Positions 8,092 to 15,972 of a DNA stretch of 64,000 bases are shown piece after piece. This stretch comes from Methanomicrobia archaeon. Its GTDB lineage: Archaea; Methanobacteriota_B; Thermococci; Methanofastidiosales; NM3. The translations under genes and the position numbers were made by a program. The stretch lies in assembly GCA_030603445.1 (NCBI GenBank), contig JAUVXU010000002.1, positions 87,019-151,018 of the forward strand, given 5' to 3'. How positions within the stretch are numbered: position 1 is the first letter of the stretch; each line of letters starts with the position of its first letter. The notes under the pieces are model-generated. The model worked only from the letters and a program-made list of their open reading frames with translations. It did no database searches and had not been told where the DNA came from.

Positions 8092-9573
8092 TTACCACCC
8101 CACCAGAATCTTTAAAGCCACACTATACGCCCTATCATAAAATGGCATTGGAAACAGCCCGATCCCCACACATGCGATGACTAGTATAATAAGGGTCACA
8201 TATGTTACAGTTGGCAGTCCATTATAAATGTGGACTTTACCAAGAGCGATCTTTGTTGTATTTTCCTTAAGAAAAGTAAGATAAAATCCTTTCATTAGAG
8301 CCACAAAAGTTAGTATGGTCCCAAGTATTACCAGAACGCCAAGTTCAGGGTGCCCTGCCTGTATTGTGGCATCTATAATCCTAAACTCGCTTTGATATGC
8401 ATTAAATGGGGGAACACCAGAAACTATTAGGATGCCTATTATCTGAATAAAAGCAAGTTTTGGTGCTTGTACTAACAAGCCCCCGAGCCTCTTGAATTCT
8501 GTAGTTTTTGCCCTTTCGTAGATAAAGTACACCGTGATAAAGAGCAGTGACATAGCAATAGCATCATTTATGGCATGGAATATACCTGCAGCAATTCCAA
8601 GCCTAGTGCCAAGCCCAATACCAATTCCAACAAGCCCTGCCTGAGATACTGCAGTAAATGCAAGCAGCCTGCGAAAATCAGTTTGTAATAAAGCCATGAC
8701 AGATCCAATTATCAAAGTACCCACCGAAAGTCCAAGCATGACTGCCGTCATGTTAGAGTAACCACCAAACAAACGCAATAGTACGATTGCCAATGCCACT
8801 AGAACAATTTTTGTCTGTGTCTGTAACAATGCAGCGATGTCTGGCTTGGCGGCGCTATACATGTTAGATTTTATGGTGTGAAATGGGAATAAACCAGATT
8901 CAAACAGCCACCCAATAACTATCAGGCCAACAGCAGTCAGAACAATCGGGTTTGTCATATTGCCTGAAAGCGAATTGTGCAGGTCAGATATGTTAAGAAC
9001 GCCAAATGTGCCCAACAAGAGGGCAATTCCAAGAAGGATCGATGCACCAGCAACTCCTCCAAATACAAGATACTTGAAAGCAGCTTTGTAACCACTAACC
9101 CCACCTACCGCTATCACAATGGCAGCCTGGGCAATGGTCATTATCTCAAGGAATACGAACATATTGAAGATATCGTTTGCCATGACCACGGCACTTACAG
9201 CAGCTATACTAAGCATTATCATGGACAAATATACTCCAGAAACCTTCTTTTCATTGGATATATGGGAAAGCACCGCAAATGTGGCAATCGCTGCAAGCAA
9301 AAAGACAAGTGCTTTTTGCAAAAATGCAAAGTTGTACTCTATGGCAAGGTTGACCTCAGAAAGTGATATCTTTAGTTGAGGAAGCGTATCGACCACAGGA
9401 TGTGCCCCAAACAAATGATTGCCATATGAGGCAAATATGGGCACTACCAACACCACTAGCATGGCCAATATGCCATAAGCTCTTACAACCTTATCTTTCC
9501 CATGCATAAGATTAAGTAAAATTGCAGAGATAAGTGGAAAAATCACCATAAGAGGTATGAGTTCAGAATTCAT
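8092..9573 (-). CDS. ehbF: Ehb antiporter-like subunit F (MnhD/NuoN family)
   Basis: 493 residues with about fourteen membrane segments. It belongs to the Proton_antipo_M family, shared by NuoL/M/N and MrpA/D. Conserved charged positions expected for ion transfer are visible: an intramembrane Glu in FVFLEIMTIAQ near residue 142, and Lys/His within FPFHTIKSNMYSAAKPDIAALLQTQTK split over residues 225-250. The Glu-Lys arrangement suggests an ion-pumping role powered by H2/ferredoxin electron flow. Translation overlaps ehbE by four bases. Confidence 0.9.
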   Translation of the reverse strand: MNSELIPLMVIFPLISAILLNLMHGKDKVVRAYGILAMLVVLVVPIFASYGNHLFGAHPVVDTLPQLKISLSEVNLAIEYNFAFLQKALVFLLAAIATFAVLSHISNEKKVSGVYLSMIMLSIAAVSAVVMANDIFNMFVFLEIMTIAQAAIVIAVGGVSGYKAAFKYLVFGGVAGASILLGIALLLGTFGVLNISDLHNSLSGNMTNPIVLTAVGLIVIGWLFESGLFPFHTIKSNMYSAAKPDIAALLQTQTKIVLVALAIVLLRLFGGYSNMTAVMLGLSVGTLIIGSVMALLQTDFRRLLAFTAVSQAGLVGIGIGLGTRLGIAAGIFHAINDAIAMSLLFITVYFIYERAKTTEFKRLGGLLVQAPKLAFIQIIGILIVSGVPPFNAYQSEFRIIDATIQAGHPELGVLVILGTILTFVALMKGFYLTFLKENTTKIALGKVHIYNGLPTVTYVTLIILVIACVGIGLFPMPFYDRAYSVALKILVGW

Positions 9574-9962
9574 ATCTTTTCCTCCTTGAATATCTCATGA
9601 ACAGAAAGCGAGTTATAATGTTGATACAGTTTGATAGTTATTCCAAGAAGAACGGCCAGTGTCGATGCCCCTATGACGATATTTGTCAATACGAGTGCAA
9701 AAGGCAAAGAGTATGATGCCTGGTCTGCAAACTCTTGAAAAATACCTGGCGACTGATTATAAAGCTTTTCAGAGATTATGGGGACTATACCGCCTGGTTT
9801 GAAACCTTCTGTGATTAACACAAGATTTACGCCGTCCCCTATGAGCATTACGCCAATGATTTTCTTTATTATGTTGTCCATAAAAATAATGGCATAAATA
9901 CCTATTATCATTAGGAGAGCGGCGGTCACAAACGACCAAAATTGAACTTCTGAGCCGTTCAT
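9570..9962 (-). CDS. ehbE: Ehb subunit E (MnhC/NuoK-like)
   Basis: 130 residues with three membrane segments, in the NuoK/MnhC family. The segment IIGVMLIGDGVNLVLI near residue 35 is the typical NuoK second helix region, where complex I often carries Glu and this protein has Asp. It overlaps both neighbours by four bases. Expected to be part of the Mrp-like ion module. Confidence 0.82.
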   Translation of the reverse strand: MNGSEVQFWSFVTAALLMIIGIYAIIFMDNIIKKIIGVMLIGDGVNLVLITEGFKPGGIVPIISEKLYNQSPGIFQEFADQASYSLPFALVLTNIVIGASTLAVLLGITIKLYQHYNSLSVHEIFKEEKI

Positions 9963-10195
9963 TCCTGTGACCTCCTTGTCTTAAATACCGTAACAGCTAT
10001 GAGCCCCGGTAAAAGAGCAGATCCAAGTATTGCCTGTGTAACAGCAACATCGGCGGCCAACAGTCGCTGGTACAACAATGCAAGCCCCAATCCTTGGAAT
10101 CCTATTATGATAACGGTTCGCATTAAGTCCTTTTGTACAAGAGCAAGTAATGTGCTAGCAACTATAACAAACATAAGTACAAATTCAATAATCAT
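9959..10195 (-). CDS. ehbD: Ehb subunit D (DUF4040/MbhD-like)
   Basis: 78 residues from an ATG with a perfect GGAGGT seven bases upstream, inside the end of ehbC. Upstream in-frame Met codons at 10228 and nearby lack such a site. Contains the DUF4040 pattern QGLGLALLYQRLLAADVAVTQ and AILGSALLPGL, seen in MbhD and in the C-terminal part of MrpA. It has two to three membrane segments and probably contributes to the antiporter-like module. Confidence 0.82.
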   Translation of the reverse strand: MIIEFVLMFVIVASTLLALVQKDLMRTVIIIGFQGLGLALLYQRLLAADVAVTQAILGSALLPGLIAVTVFKTRRSQE

Positions 10196-10469
10196 CTCCG
10201 GCACCTCCATCATAATGGGATTTAGCAATAGAATGGACCGCTACAGGTGTGAGTATAAAATACAACACTGCAACAAGAGCTATTATTGGTTTTCCTAAAA
10301 AGACTAACAAAAGGATGCATGCTGCATCTACCACGCCAAGTATGTGTAATCGGGCATAAAGCATATGAGGAATCTTTTGGAAACGAAGCAGGGCAAATGA
10401 TGCAACAAGTAGAAGTGCGCCAGAAACAAAAAAAATGATTGCAGTTATAATTGTAATATCTGTGTTCAT
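10185..10469 (-). CDS. ehbC: Ehb subunit C (MnhG-like)
   Basis: 94 residues, three membrane segments, MnhG/PhaG family. The conserved LRFQKIPHMLYARLHI region near residue 28 matches the MnhG signature (LRFPD.Y.R.HA type). Start ATG has GGAGGGG upstream. The protein is part of the Mrp-like cation module of Ehb. Confidence 0.82.
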   Translation of the reverse strand: MNTDITIITAIIFFVSGALLLVASFALLRFQKIPHMLYARLHILGVVDAACILLLVFLGKPIIALVAVLYFILTPVAVHSIAKSHYDGGAGDDY

Positions 10470-10735
10470 TGCACCCCTCCTCTTGGAAGCATTTTTGAAA
10501 TTATTATCGTGCCGACCGGACCAAGTACCAAAAGGTAGAGGGCAATATCAGTAGAAAAACTGATAGGTGTTACCTCTCCAATGATAATAAGTCCTGTAGC
10601 AGTGGCTATCGTTGCCCCAGAAAGTCCGGCAAGAGCTGTAGGCGCCCCCCTCCTAGCAGCTACACGAAGGCTTGCAAGGATTGTTATGCTCAATGATAAC
10701 AAAATGAAATAGATACTAATCTCATAAATACTCAC
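10466..10735 (-). CDS. ehbB: Ehb subunit B (MnhF-like)
   Basis: 89 residues with three membrane segments and the MnhF-like pattern LRVAARRGAPTALAGLSG followed by DIALYLLVLGPVGT. It starts at GTG, overlapping the last bases of ehbA. Part of the Mrp-like module. Confidence 0.78.
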   Translation of the reverse strand: MSIYEISIYFILLSLSITILASLRVAARRGAPTALAGLSGATIATATGLIIIGEVTPISFSTDIALYLLVLGPVGTIIISKMLPRGGVQ

Positions 10736-11049
10736 TCAAACATCCCCTTTATGTATTTCTCAAAAGGGATAATAGCAGACTGGTCCCTAGGTGTAAGTAT
10801 CGAAACGGTTAGTTTCTTGGCCTTATTATCTACGTCAATTGTTAACGTCCCTGGAGTAAGCGTGATAGAGTTAGCAAGAAATGTTTGAGAAATTTCTTTT
10901 TTTAGAATAGTATCGATTACTTTTACTTCTGGTTGTATAGTGCCTTTCAATGAAAGGTACACCACATTCAATGCAGACATTGCTATAAAATACAGTAATG
11001 CAAAAATATATGCTATAGCATAAAATGGACGGCTTATATTACTTCCCAT
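10732..11049 (-). CDS. ehbA: Ehb subunit A (MnhE-like)
   Basis: 105 residues. One or two N-terminal membrane segments are followed by a soluble domain with NSITLTPGTLTIDVD, the MnhE signature. It is the first gene of the ehb operon. A GGGGG ribosome site lies about 13 bases before the ATG. The downstream genes B-P are nearly all overlapping or within a few bases, so one transcript is likely. Confidence 0.82.
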   Translation of the reverse strand: MGSNISRPFYAIAYIFALLYFIAMSALNVVYLSLKGTIQPEVKVIDTILKKEISQTFLANSITLTPGTLTIDVDNKAKKLTVSILTPRDQSAIIPFEKYIKGMFE

Positions 11050-11104
11050 CTACGTGTCCCCCTTTATGAATATTATTATAATGATGAAGCTAAGTTTTTA
11101 GTAA

Positions 11105-11114
11105 TATTTATAAA
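11105..11114 (-). promoter_or_regulatory. BoxA promoter of the ehb operon
   Basis: Read on the minus strand, TTTATAAATA forms a strong archaeal TATA box with a start site expected near 11085, giving a leader of about 35 bases to ehbA. It is divergent from the alba promoter. Confidence 0.6.
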
Positions 11115-11169
11115 CTTTTTGGGTGATTGAAGAAGTGCATTTTAACATTCAACGAAATAATACCGAAAA

Positions 11170-11180
11170 CTTTTTATAAT
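11170..11180 (+). promoter_or_regulatory. BoxA promoter of alba
   Basis: CTTTTTATAAT at this position is a TATA box. The expected start is near 11200, about 28 bases before the alba ATG, leaving room for the AAAGGAGGC ribosome site. An AT-rich spacer separates it from the divergent ehb promoter. Confidence 0.6.
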
Positions 11181-11228
11181 TTCTAAAAGCTATAAAAATT
11201 AGCTATTTTTACAAAAGGAGGCTATAGC

Positions 11229-11501
11229 ATGACAAACGAAAATGTTGTATATGTTGGCAACAAACCACCAATGAGCTATGTTCTTGCAGTAACAACGCAA
11301 TTTAACAATGGTGCGACAGAAGTTGTTCTTATGGCCAGAGGAAAAGCTATATCTCGTGCTGTTGATGTTGCAGAGATTGTAAGGAATAGGTTCATCCCTG
11401 GGGTGCAAATAGAAAAAATTGTAACAGGGACAGAAGAACTACCACGAAAGGAAGGTGGAACAACAAATACATCTACAATAGAGATAGTACTAAAGAAGTG
11501 A
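11229..11501 (+). CDS. albA: Alba, chromatin and RNA binding protein
   Basis: 90 residues, the usual length for Alba. Motifs: [15 protein letters not shown] at the N-terminus; [20 protein letters not shown] in the middle, with the Lys in GKAIS that is acetylated in some archaea; and a C-terminal hairpin ending [10 protein letters not shown]. Alba dimers coat DNA and RNA in many archaea. A strong GGAGG ribosome site and its own BoxA suggest high expression. The KH gene follows 16 bases downstream. Confidence 0.95.
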   Translation: MTNENVVYVGNKPPMSYVLAVTTQFNNGATEVVLMARGKAISRAVDVAEIVRNRFIPGVQIEKIVTGTEELPRKEGGTTNTSTIEIVLKK

Positions 11502-11517
11502 CGACTTAAGAGGCACT

Positions 11518-12027
11518 ATGATGAAAACTCCGGTTTGTAACATTTGCCTTAAAACTGGCATATTGTGCCCAAGATGCCAAAAAATGCTTGCAAGCGGAGA
11601 AATCAGCGAAAATGAAGTGAAAATATCAAAACTCTTGTACGAACTTACAAATAAATACAATATAGCAAAAAATATCACATTCGTGCGAGCTATAGAATTT
11701 GATAATCTTTTAATCCTTGTTGTAGGAAAGAATGATGTATACGAGTTTGTTAGAAAAGGCGGTATGATCATAAAAAGCCTGCAACAAAACCTCCAAACAA
11801 AAATACGTATCATAGAAGATACGAAAAATATAAAAAAAATAGTTTTAGACCTGATATACCCTGTCAGGATATTAGGAGTAAACATAGTGTATTTGCCTGA
11901 TGGGACTAAAAGAAAGAAGTTACGAATACCACTTGATGATGAAAAACGTTTGCCTATTTCTCTAAAAAAAGTAAAAGAGATAGTATACGAAATTACAAAA
12001 GAATCTATTGAAATAGTTACAGAATGA
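11518..12027 (+). CDS. Archaeal zinc-finger and KH-domain RNA-binding protein
   Basis: 169 residues. An N-terminal CNICLKTGILCPRC motif (two CxxC pairs) should bind one zinc. A KH/NusA-like core follows, with a VRKGGMIIKSLQQNL loop near residue 80 that resembles the GxxG nucleic acid loop. The C-terminal part has FRIPL-type basic strands. It resembles a conserved archaeal family annotated as NusA-like/KH proteins, often beside translation genes. Its neighbours alba and aspS fit an RNA-related role. Function is not established. Confidence 0.6.
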   Translation: MMKTPVCNICLKTGILCPRCQKMLASGEISENEVKISKLLYELTNKYNIAKNITFVRAIEFDNLLILVVGKNDVYEFVRKGGMIIKSLQQNLQTKIRIIEDTKNIKKIVLDLIYPVRILGVNIVYLPDGTKRKKLRIPLDDEKRLPISLKKVKEIVYEITKESIEIVTE

Positions 12028-12043
12028 TATACCGGTGAATATT

Positions 12044-13294
12044 ATGGACATTATAAAAGGATGGGTAAATGAAATTAGGGACATGGGGGGCATCAAATTT
12101 ATTATACTGCGCAATAAAAAAGGCCTTTTCCAAGTAACCCTTCCAAAAAAGAAAGTAAGCCATGAAATATTTTCTTTTGTTGACAAATTATCAAAAGAAG
12201 ATGTAATAGTAGTAGAAGGCTCATCTCAACAAGGAAAATCACGTGACTTTGATACAGAGATTATTCCTGAAAAAATTACACTAATCAACGAATCTGAAAC
12301 CCCACTGCCACTTGATCCTAGTGGCAAGGTAAAAGCAGAACTTGACACGCGCCTTGACAATAGATTCATTGACATAAGGCGTCCAGAAATATTGGCGATC
12401 TTCAAGGTGCGCCACTCGCTTCTAAAACATGCTCGCGACTACTTAAGCAACGAGGATTTCCTCGAGATCCATACTTCAAAAATAATATCGACTGCCTCAG
12501 AGGGCGGTACAGAACTTTTCCCCATCCAATATTTTGAAAAGAAGGCATATCTCACACAATCCCCACAGCTCTACAAACAGATGTGTATGGCAGGAGGATT
12601 AGAACGCATATACGAAATAGCCTGGTATTTTAGAGCAGAACAACACAACACAACGAGGCATCTAAACGAGGCAACAGCAATCGATATAGAGATGTCATTT
12701 ATTGATGATGAGGAAGATGTAATGGGGATCTTGGAAAATCTCATTCATACAACGCTCAAAGGCGTAAAAGAAGATTGTATAGCAGAGCTAAATCTCCTTG
12801 AAGTCGAACTCAAGGTGCCAGAGGTTCCTTTCAAACGCCTTACTTATGATGAAGTAGTTGAAATGCTGCAAGAGAAAGGATATAATATAAAGTGGGGAGA
12901 GGACCTAGGAACAGAAGGTGAGCGTATACTTGGTAAAGAAATGGAAAACCAAGGATATGAATACTACTTTATCAAGCGCTACCCGCGAAATAAAGTATTC
13001 TACTTACAACCAGAGGGAAAATACTGTCGGGGTTTTGATCTTGACTGTAAAGGGATAGAGCTTACATCCGGGGGGCAGCGATGCCATGAGTACGATACTA
13101 TTGTAGAGCGCATAATAGAATTCGGGCTTGAACCAGAGAATTTTAAGGATTATTTAAAAATATTCAAATATGGGATGCCTCCACACGGGGGTTTTGGATT
13201 TGGCATTGAACGTTGGCTCATGGAAATGCTTAATCTAAATAATGTGCGTGAATGCATTTTGTTCCCTCGTGACAGGGGTCGCACGACCCCATAA
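12044..13294 (+). CDS. aspS: Aspartyl-tRNA synthetase (archaeal type, short N-terminus)
   Basis: 416 residues from ATG with GGTGA six bases upstream; a GTG nine bases earlier is an alternative, and an in-frame stop lies at 12014. Class II motifs are clear: FRAEQHNTTRHLNEA (motif 2) and GFGFGIERW with FPRDRGRTTP at the end (motif 3). The anticodon-binding OB fold begins almost at its first strand (GWVNEIRD), so about 15-20 residues found in Thermococcus-type enzymes are missing. Positions equivalent to the discriminating Trp26/Lys85 of that enzyme are Asn and Asp here. This hints at a nondiscriminating enzyme that also charges tRNA-Asn. Confidence 0.92.
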   Translation: MDIIKGWVNEIRDMGGIKFIILRNKKGLFQVTLPKKKVSHEIFSFVDKLSKEDVIVVEGSSQQGKSRDFDTEIIPEKITLINESETPLPLDPSGKVKAELDTRLDNRFIDIRRPEILAIFKVRHSLLKHARDYLSNEDFLEIHTSKIISTASEGGTELFPIQYFEKKAYLTQSPQLYKQMCMAGGLERIYEIAWYFRAEQHNTTRHLNEATAIDIEMSFIDDEEDVMGILENLIHTTLKGVKEDCIAELNLLEVELKVPEVPFKRLTYDEVVEMLQEKGYNIKWGEDLGTEGERILGKEMENQGYEYYFIKRYPRNKVFYLQPEGKYCRGFDLDCKGIELTSGGQRCHEYDTIVERIIEFGLEPENFKDYLKIFKYGMPPHGGFGFGIERWLMEMLNLNNVRECILFPRDRGRTTP

Positions 13295-13320
13295 ATTTTC
13301 ATTCATATTATTTACTTTTT

Positions 13321-13345
13321 TATATTGCTAAGTTTATATTGCTAA
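13321..13345. repeat. Two 11-base direct repeats upstream of the LOG operon
   Basis: TATATTGCTAA occurs at 13321-13331 and again at 13335-13345, 14 bases apart, upstream of the promoter of the 13403 gene and just after the aspS stop. The short spacing suits a site for a dimeric regulator, but chance is possible in such AT-rich DNA. Confidence 0.35.
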
Positions 13346-13402
13346 AAATGCATAAGTTTCATGCAAAAAATATATGTATTAATATAAATAATAACTAAGA
13401 CA

Positions 13403-13879
13403 ATGCAAATAACAGTTATCGGTGCATGTGAGAACGTTTCAAAATCGCTATATGACCTAGCATATACTCTTGGAACAAAGCTCGCGTCAAGAGGGCATAT
13501 TGTCATATGCGGGGGTCGCGGAGGCATTATGGAAGCTGTATCAAAAGGAGTAAAAGATGCGGGAGGCATAGTGGTCGGAATCCTTCCGGGCCTTATACGA
13601 AATAGTGGAAATAAATACTTAAGCGTTGAGATACCTACTGGCATCAACGAAATGAGAAATGCAATAGTCGTTGGGTCTGGAGATGTCATAATTGCTTTCC
13701 CTGGATCATATGGCACCATATCAGAACTTGCATTTTCCATGAGACAAGGAAAAAAGATAATAGTCTTTAGACCTGAAGAGTTTCCAATAGATTTTTCCTT
13801 GCTCAAATATGATAACATAAGGTATGCCCAGACCATAGAGGATGCCTTATTATATGTGGAGGAATCCAATGATTTTTGA
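13403..13879 (+). CDS. LOG/TIGR00725-like Rossmann-fold protein
   Basis: 158 residues. Nucleotide-binding Rossmann-type fold of the lysine decarboxylase-like (SLOG) superfamily: VIGACENVS at the N-terminus, VICGGRGGIMEAVSKG near residue 35, and AFPGSYGTISELAFSM near residue 99. The family includes LOG phosphoribohydrolases and Moco-carrier-like proteins; this one is nearest the TIGR00725 group of unknown role. It overlaps the start of the following coiled-coil gene by 11 bases, so the two are likely made together. Confidence 0.75.
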   Translation: MQITVIGACENVSKSLYDLAYTLGTKLASRGHIVICGGRGGIMEAVSKGVKDAGGIVVGILPGLIRNSGNKYLSVEIPTGINEMRNAIVVGSGDVIIAFPGSYGTISELAFSMRQGKKIIVFRPEEFPIDFSLLKYDNIRYAQTIEDALLYVEESNDF

Positions 13880-15164
13880 TAAAATATTTGGAAAAAAGAA
13901 AAAAGAACATGCACCTCTTGAAAAGAAAGTACTTAAAATGTCAGATATCCCCAAATGGGCGAAAAACGAGAAGAACACAATAGAACAAGAGATCTTAGAA
14001 CACTCATTACAATATATAGATCCCATAAATAAATCATTCACTACCTTGAATAAATATATCTTGGAGCTAAATGATAAAGAACTTGAGGAAGAAGTGATAA
14101 AACGTTTAGAAAACATAACAATAAGCTCAAAGAAAAGTTTTTGCGAAAATATGAAAATAATATTAAATAAATGGAAATATATGATTCCAGAAACATATTC
14201 TGATTTAACTGCATATATAATCAGAATCGAATCCACACTATTATCAATCAACAAAGCACAAACAACGCATGGAAAATATCTAGGTATTGTTTTTGAAACG
14301 GATTTAAAGAAGATAGGAAAGGAACTAAAAATAATAGTAATATCCCATGATATGATAAAAAACATTGTTTCCAAAAATAGAGAAAAATGGGAAATACTTT
14401 GTTCAGTCAAACCAATATTTGAGGAAATTATTGAAATAGAAAAATATCTATCACAAGCACGAAAAATAGACCTTAAGGAAGAGATAACAAAATTAGAAAA
14501 TCAGGCAAATTCCCTGAAAATAGAAAAGAAAAAGTTTCTCTTAAGCCAGGAATATGAGAATTATAAAAATATGCAAGAACGCATTACAACCTTAGAAAAA
14601 CAGGAGCATGAGCTCAATTTAGAGTTGTACAGTGTGTTTGCCACAATAAAAAGGGTATTAAAAAAATATAAGAAAATGGTTGATGACAAAAAGTACGCAC
14701 TTACACAAGAACAAATAGAATTTATAGAAGGGCTTATGGATCATCCTGTAAAAACGCTTAATGAAGACACAGACGAACTTGACTTGACAAAAAACTTTGC
14801 AACTCATCTACTGTATATGCTAGAAAATGGCAATATCCAAGAGAAAAAAGGGAAATTAGATAAAGCACAAGATGTTGCTATGCGCATAATAAATGGTGAA
14901 CTAGATGAGCTGAAACAACAGTACTCATCCACTTTTTCAGAACTTATATCTGTGAAAAAGAAATATAAAGAAATAAATCTAGATAAACTAGATTCCATAA
15001 ATAGGAAACAAGAGAAAATTCTTGCCAAAATAAAGCACATCCAAAACGAATTAGAAACTATAGAGAGAGACTCACTAGAAATGAAAGACAAGAAAAAGCA
15101 GATTATATCAAAATTAAAAGATAAAGTAAATAAAATTAATCCTGAAATATCGTTAAATTTTTAA
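13869..15164 (+). CDS. Long coiled-coil protein of unknown function
   Basis: 431 residues from ATG with GGAGG close upstream. No family recognised. The first 20 residues are basic (GKKKKEH). A helical region rich in Lys, Glu and Ile follows. Two long coiled-coil stretches are evident, about residues 200-265 (heptads around KLENQANSLKIEKKK) and about 340-425. No signal peptide or membrane segment is seen, so it is probably cytoplasmic. It lies between a LOG-like gene, which it overlaps, and a coiled-coil plus beta-helix gene 52 bases downstream. This suggests a structural or scaffolding role; that is inference. Confidence 0.6.
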   Translation: MIFDKIFGKKKKEHAPLEKKVLKMSDIPKWAKNEKNTIEQEILEHSLQYIDPINKSFTTLNKYILELNDKELEEEVIKRLENITISSKKSFCENMKIILNKWKYMIPETYSDLTAYIIRIESTLLSINKAQTTHGKYLGIVFETDLKKIGKELKIIVISHDMIKNIVSKNREKWEILCSVKPIFEEIIEIEKYLSQARKIDLKEEITKLENQANSLKIEKKKFLLSQEYENYKNMQERITTLEKQEHELNLELYSVFATIKRVLKKYKKMVDDKKYALTQEQIEFIEGLMDHPVKTLNEDTDELDLTKNFATHLLYMLENGNIQEKKGKLDKAQDVAMRIINGELDELKQQYSSTFSELISVKKKYKEINLDKLDSINRKQEKILAKIKHIQNELETIERDSLEMKDKKKQIISKLKDKVNKINPEISLNF

Positions 15165-15216
15165 TAAATAGAGCATATGTTAAAAAGAGAAGTTAACATT
15201 ATAATATGGAGGTACT

Positions 15217-15954
15217 ATGATGGCACTCTTTAGTAATAATGAAAATGATAATCTTAAGATTAAAATTTACAAGATGCAAAATGAGAATAAGGGATTAAAA
15301 GAACAACTGTTAGAATATGAGAAAGTTTTTGGAAACTTCGAAGACATGAAAAAAGTCACCGACAGAGTGCGCGAAGAAAATAAGCGTCTGCTTGAAAAAC
15401 TCGAGGAAAACATTGAAATAAAAGCGAAAATGCAAAAGATAATAGACGAGTTAAAAGAAGCTGTAAACGCAAAGAAAGAAGAGTTTCAGTACAAGTTAAC
15501 TTCAATGGAGTCAAAAGACGATAACATCGTTGTAGGAAACAATGCAGAATTCTATGGTGGATTATCAACACCAAAAAGCATTTCTACAGGAAATAATGTT
15601 ATTGTGCATGGAAATTTACGCTCCTCAGAAAAAATTAGCCTGGGCGATAAGAATCAAATCAAAGGCACAATCAGTTGTAAAAAAGGCATATCAACTGGAA
15701 AAGAATGCATACTCGAAAAAGATATATCCACCAAAGGCGGAGTAAATATAGGGGAAAAATGCATATTACAAAACATTAACTCAAAACTAGACGTATATGT
15801 CGGAAAAGGGTCTGCTGTTAAAAAAATAATAACGGAGGGTAATGTATTTCTCAAAGACAACGTGAAGATAGAAGATGGGATCGAGTATAAAGAATCAATA
15901 AATATTGGCAAGGATGTTTCAATATCAGGAGAAATAAAGACAATAAAAAAGTAA
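15217..15954 (+). CDS. Coiled coil plus bactofilin-like beta-helix protein
   Basis: 245 residues from ATG with GGAGGT upstream. Residues about 8-95 form a coiled coil. From about residue 100 onward short repeats of roughly 17-20 residues alternate glycine turns with beta strands, for example GNNVIVHGNLRSSEKISLG and GNVFLKDNVKIEDG. This resembles the right-handed beta-helix of bactofilins or polymer-forming cytoskeletal (DUF583) proteins. Such proteins self-assemble into filaments without nucleotide. The N-terminal coiled coil is longer than in typical bactofilins. It follows the coiled-coil gene in the same operon. Confidence 0.65.
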   Translation: MMALFSNNENDNLKIKIYKMQNENKGLKEQLLEYEKVFGNFEDMKKVTDRVREENKRLLEKLEENIEIKAKMQKIIDELKEAVNAKKEEFQYKLTSMESKDDNIVVGNNAEFYGGLSTPKSISTGNNVIVHGNLRSSEKISLGDKNQIKGTISCKKGISTGKECILEKDISTKGGVNIGEKCILQNINSKLDVYVGKGSAVKKIITEGNVFLKDNVKIEDGIEYKESINIGKDVSISGEIKTIKK

Positions 15955-15972
15955 GCTCCAAAAAAAGAAGCT

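Noticed and set aside
13850..14410. Minus-strand frame opposite the coiled-coil gene
   Set aside because: Ser/Phe-rich composition is the mirror of Lys/Glu codons; no ribosome site or family match.
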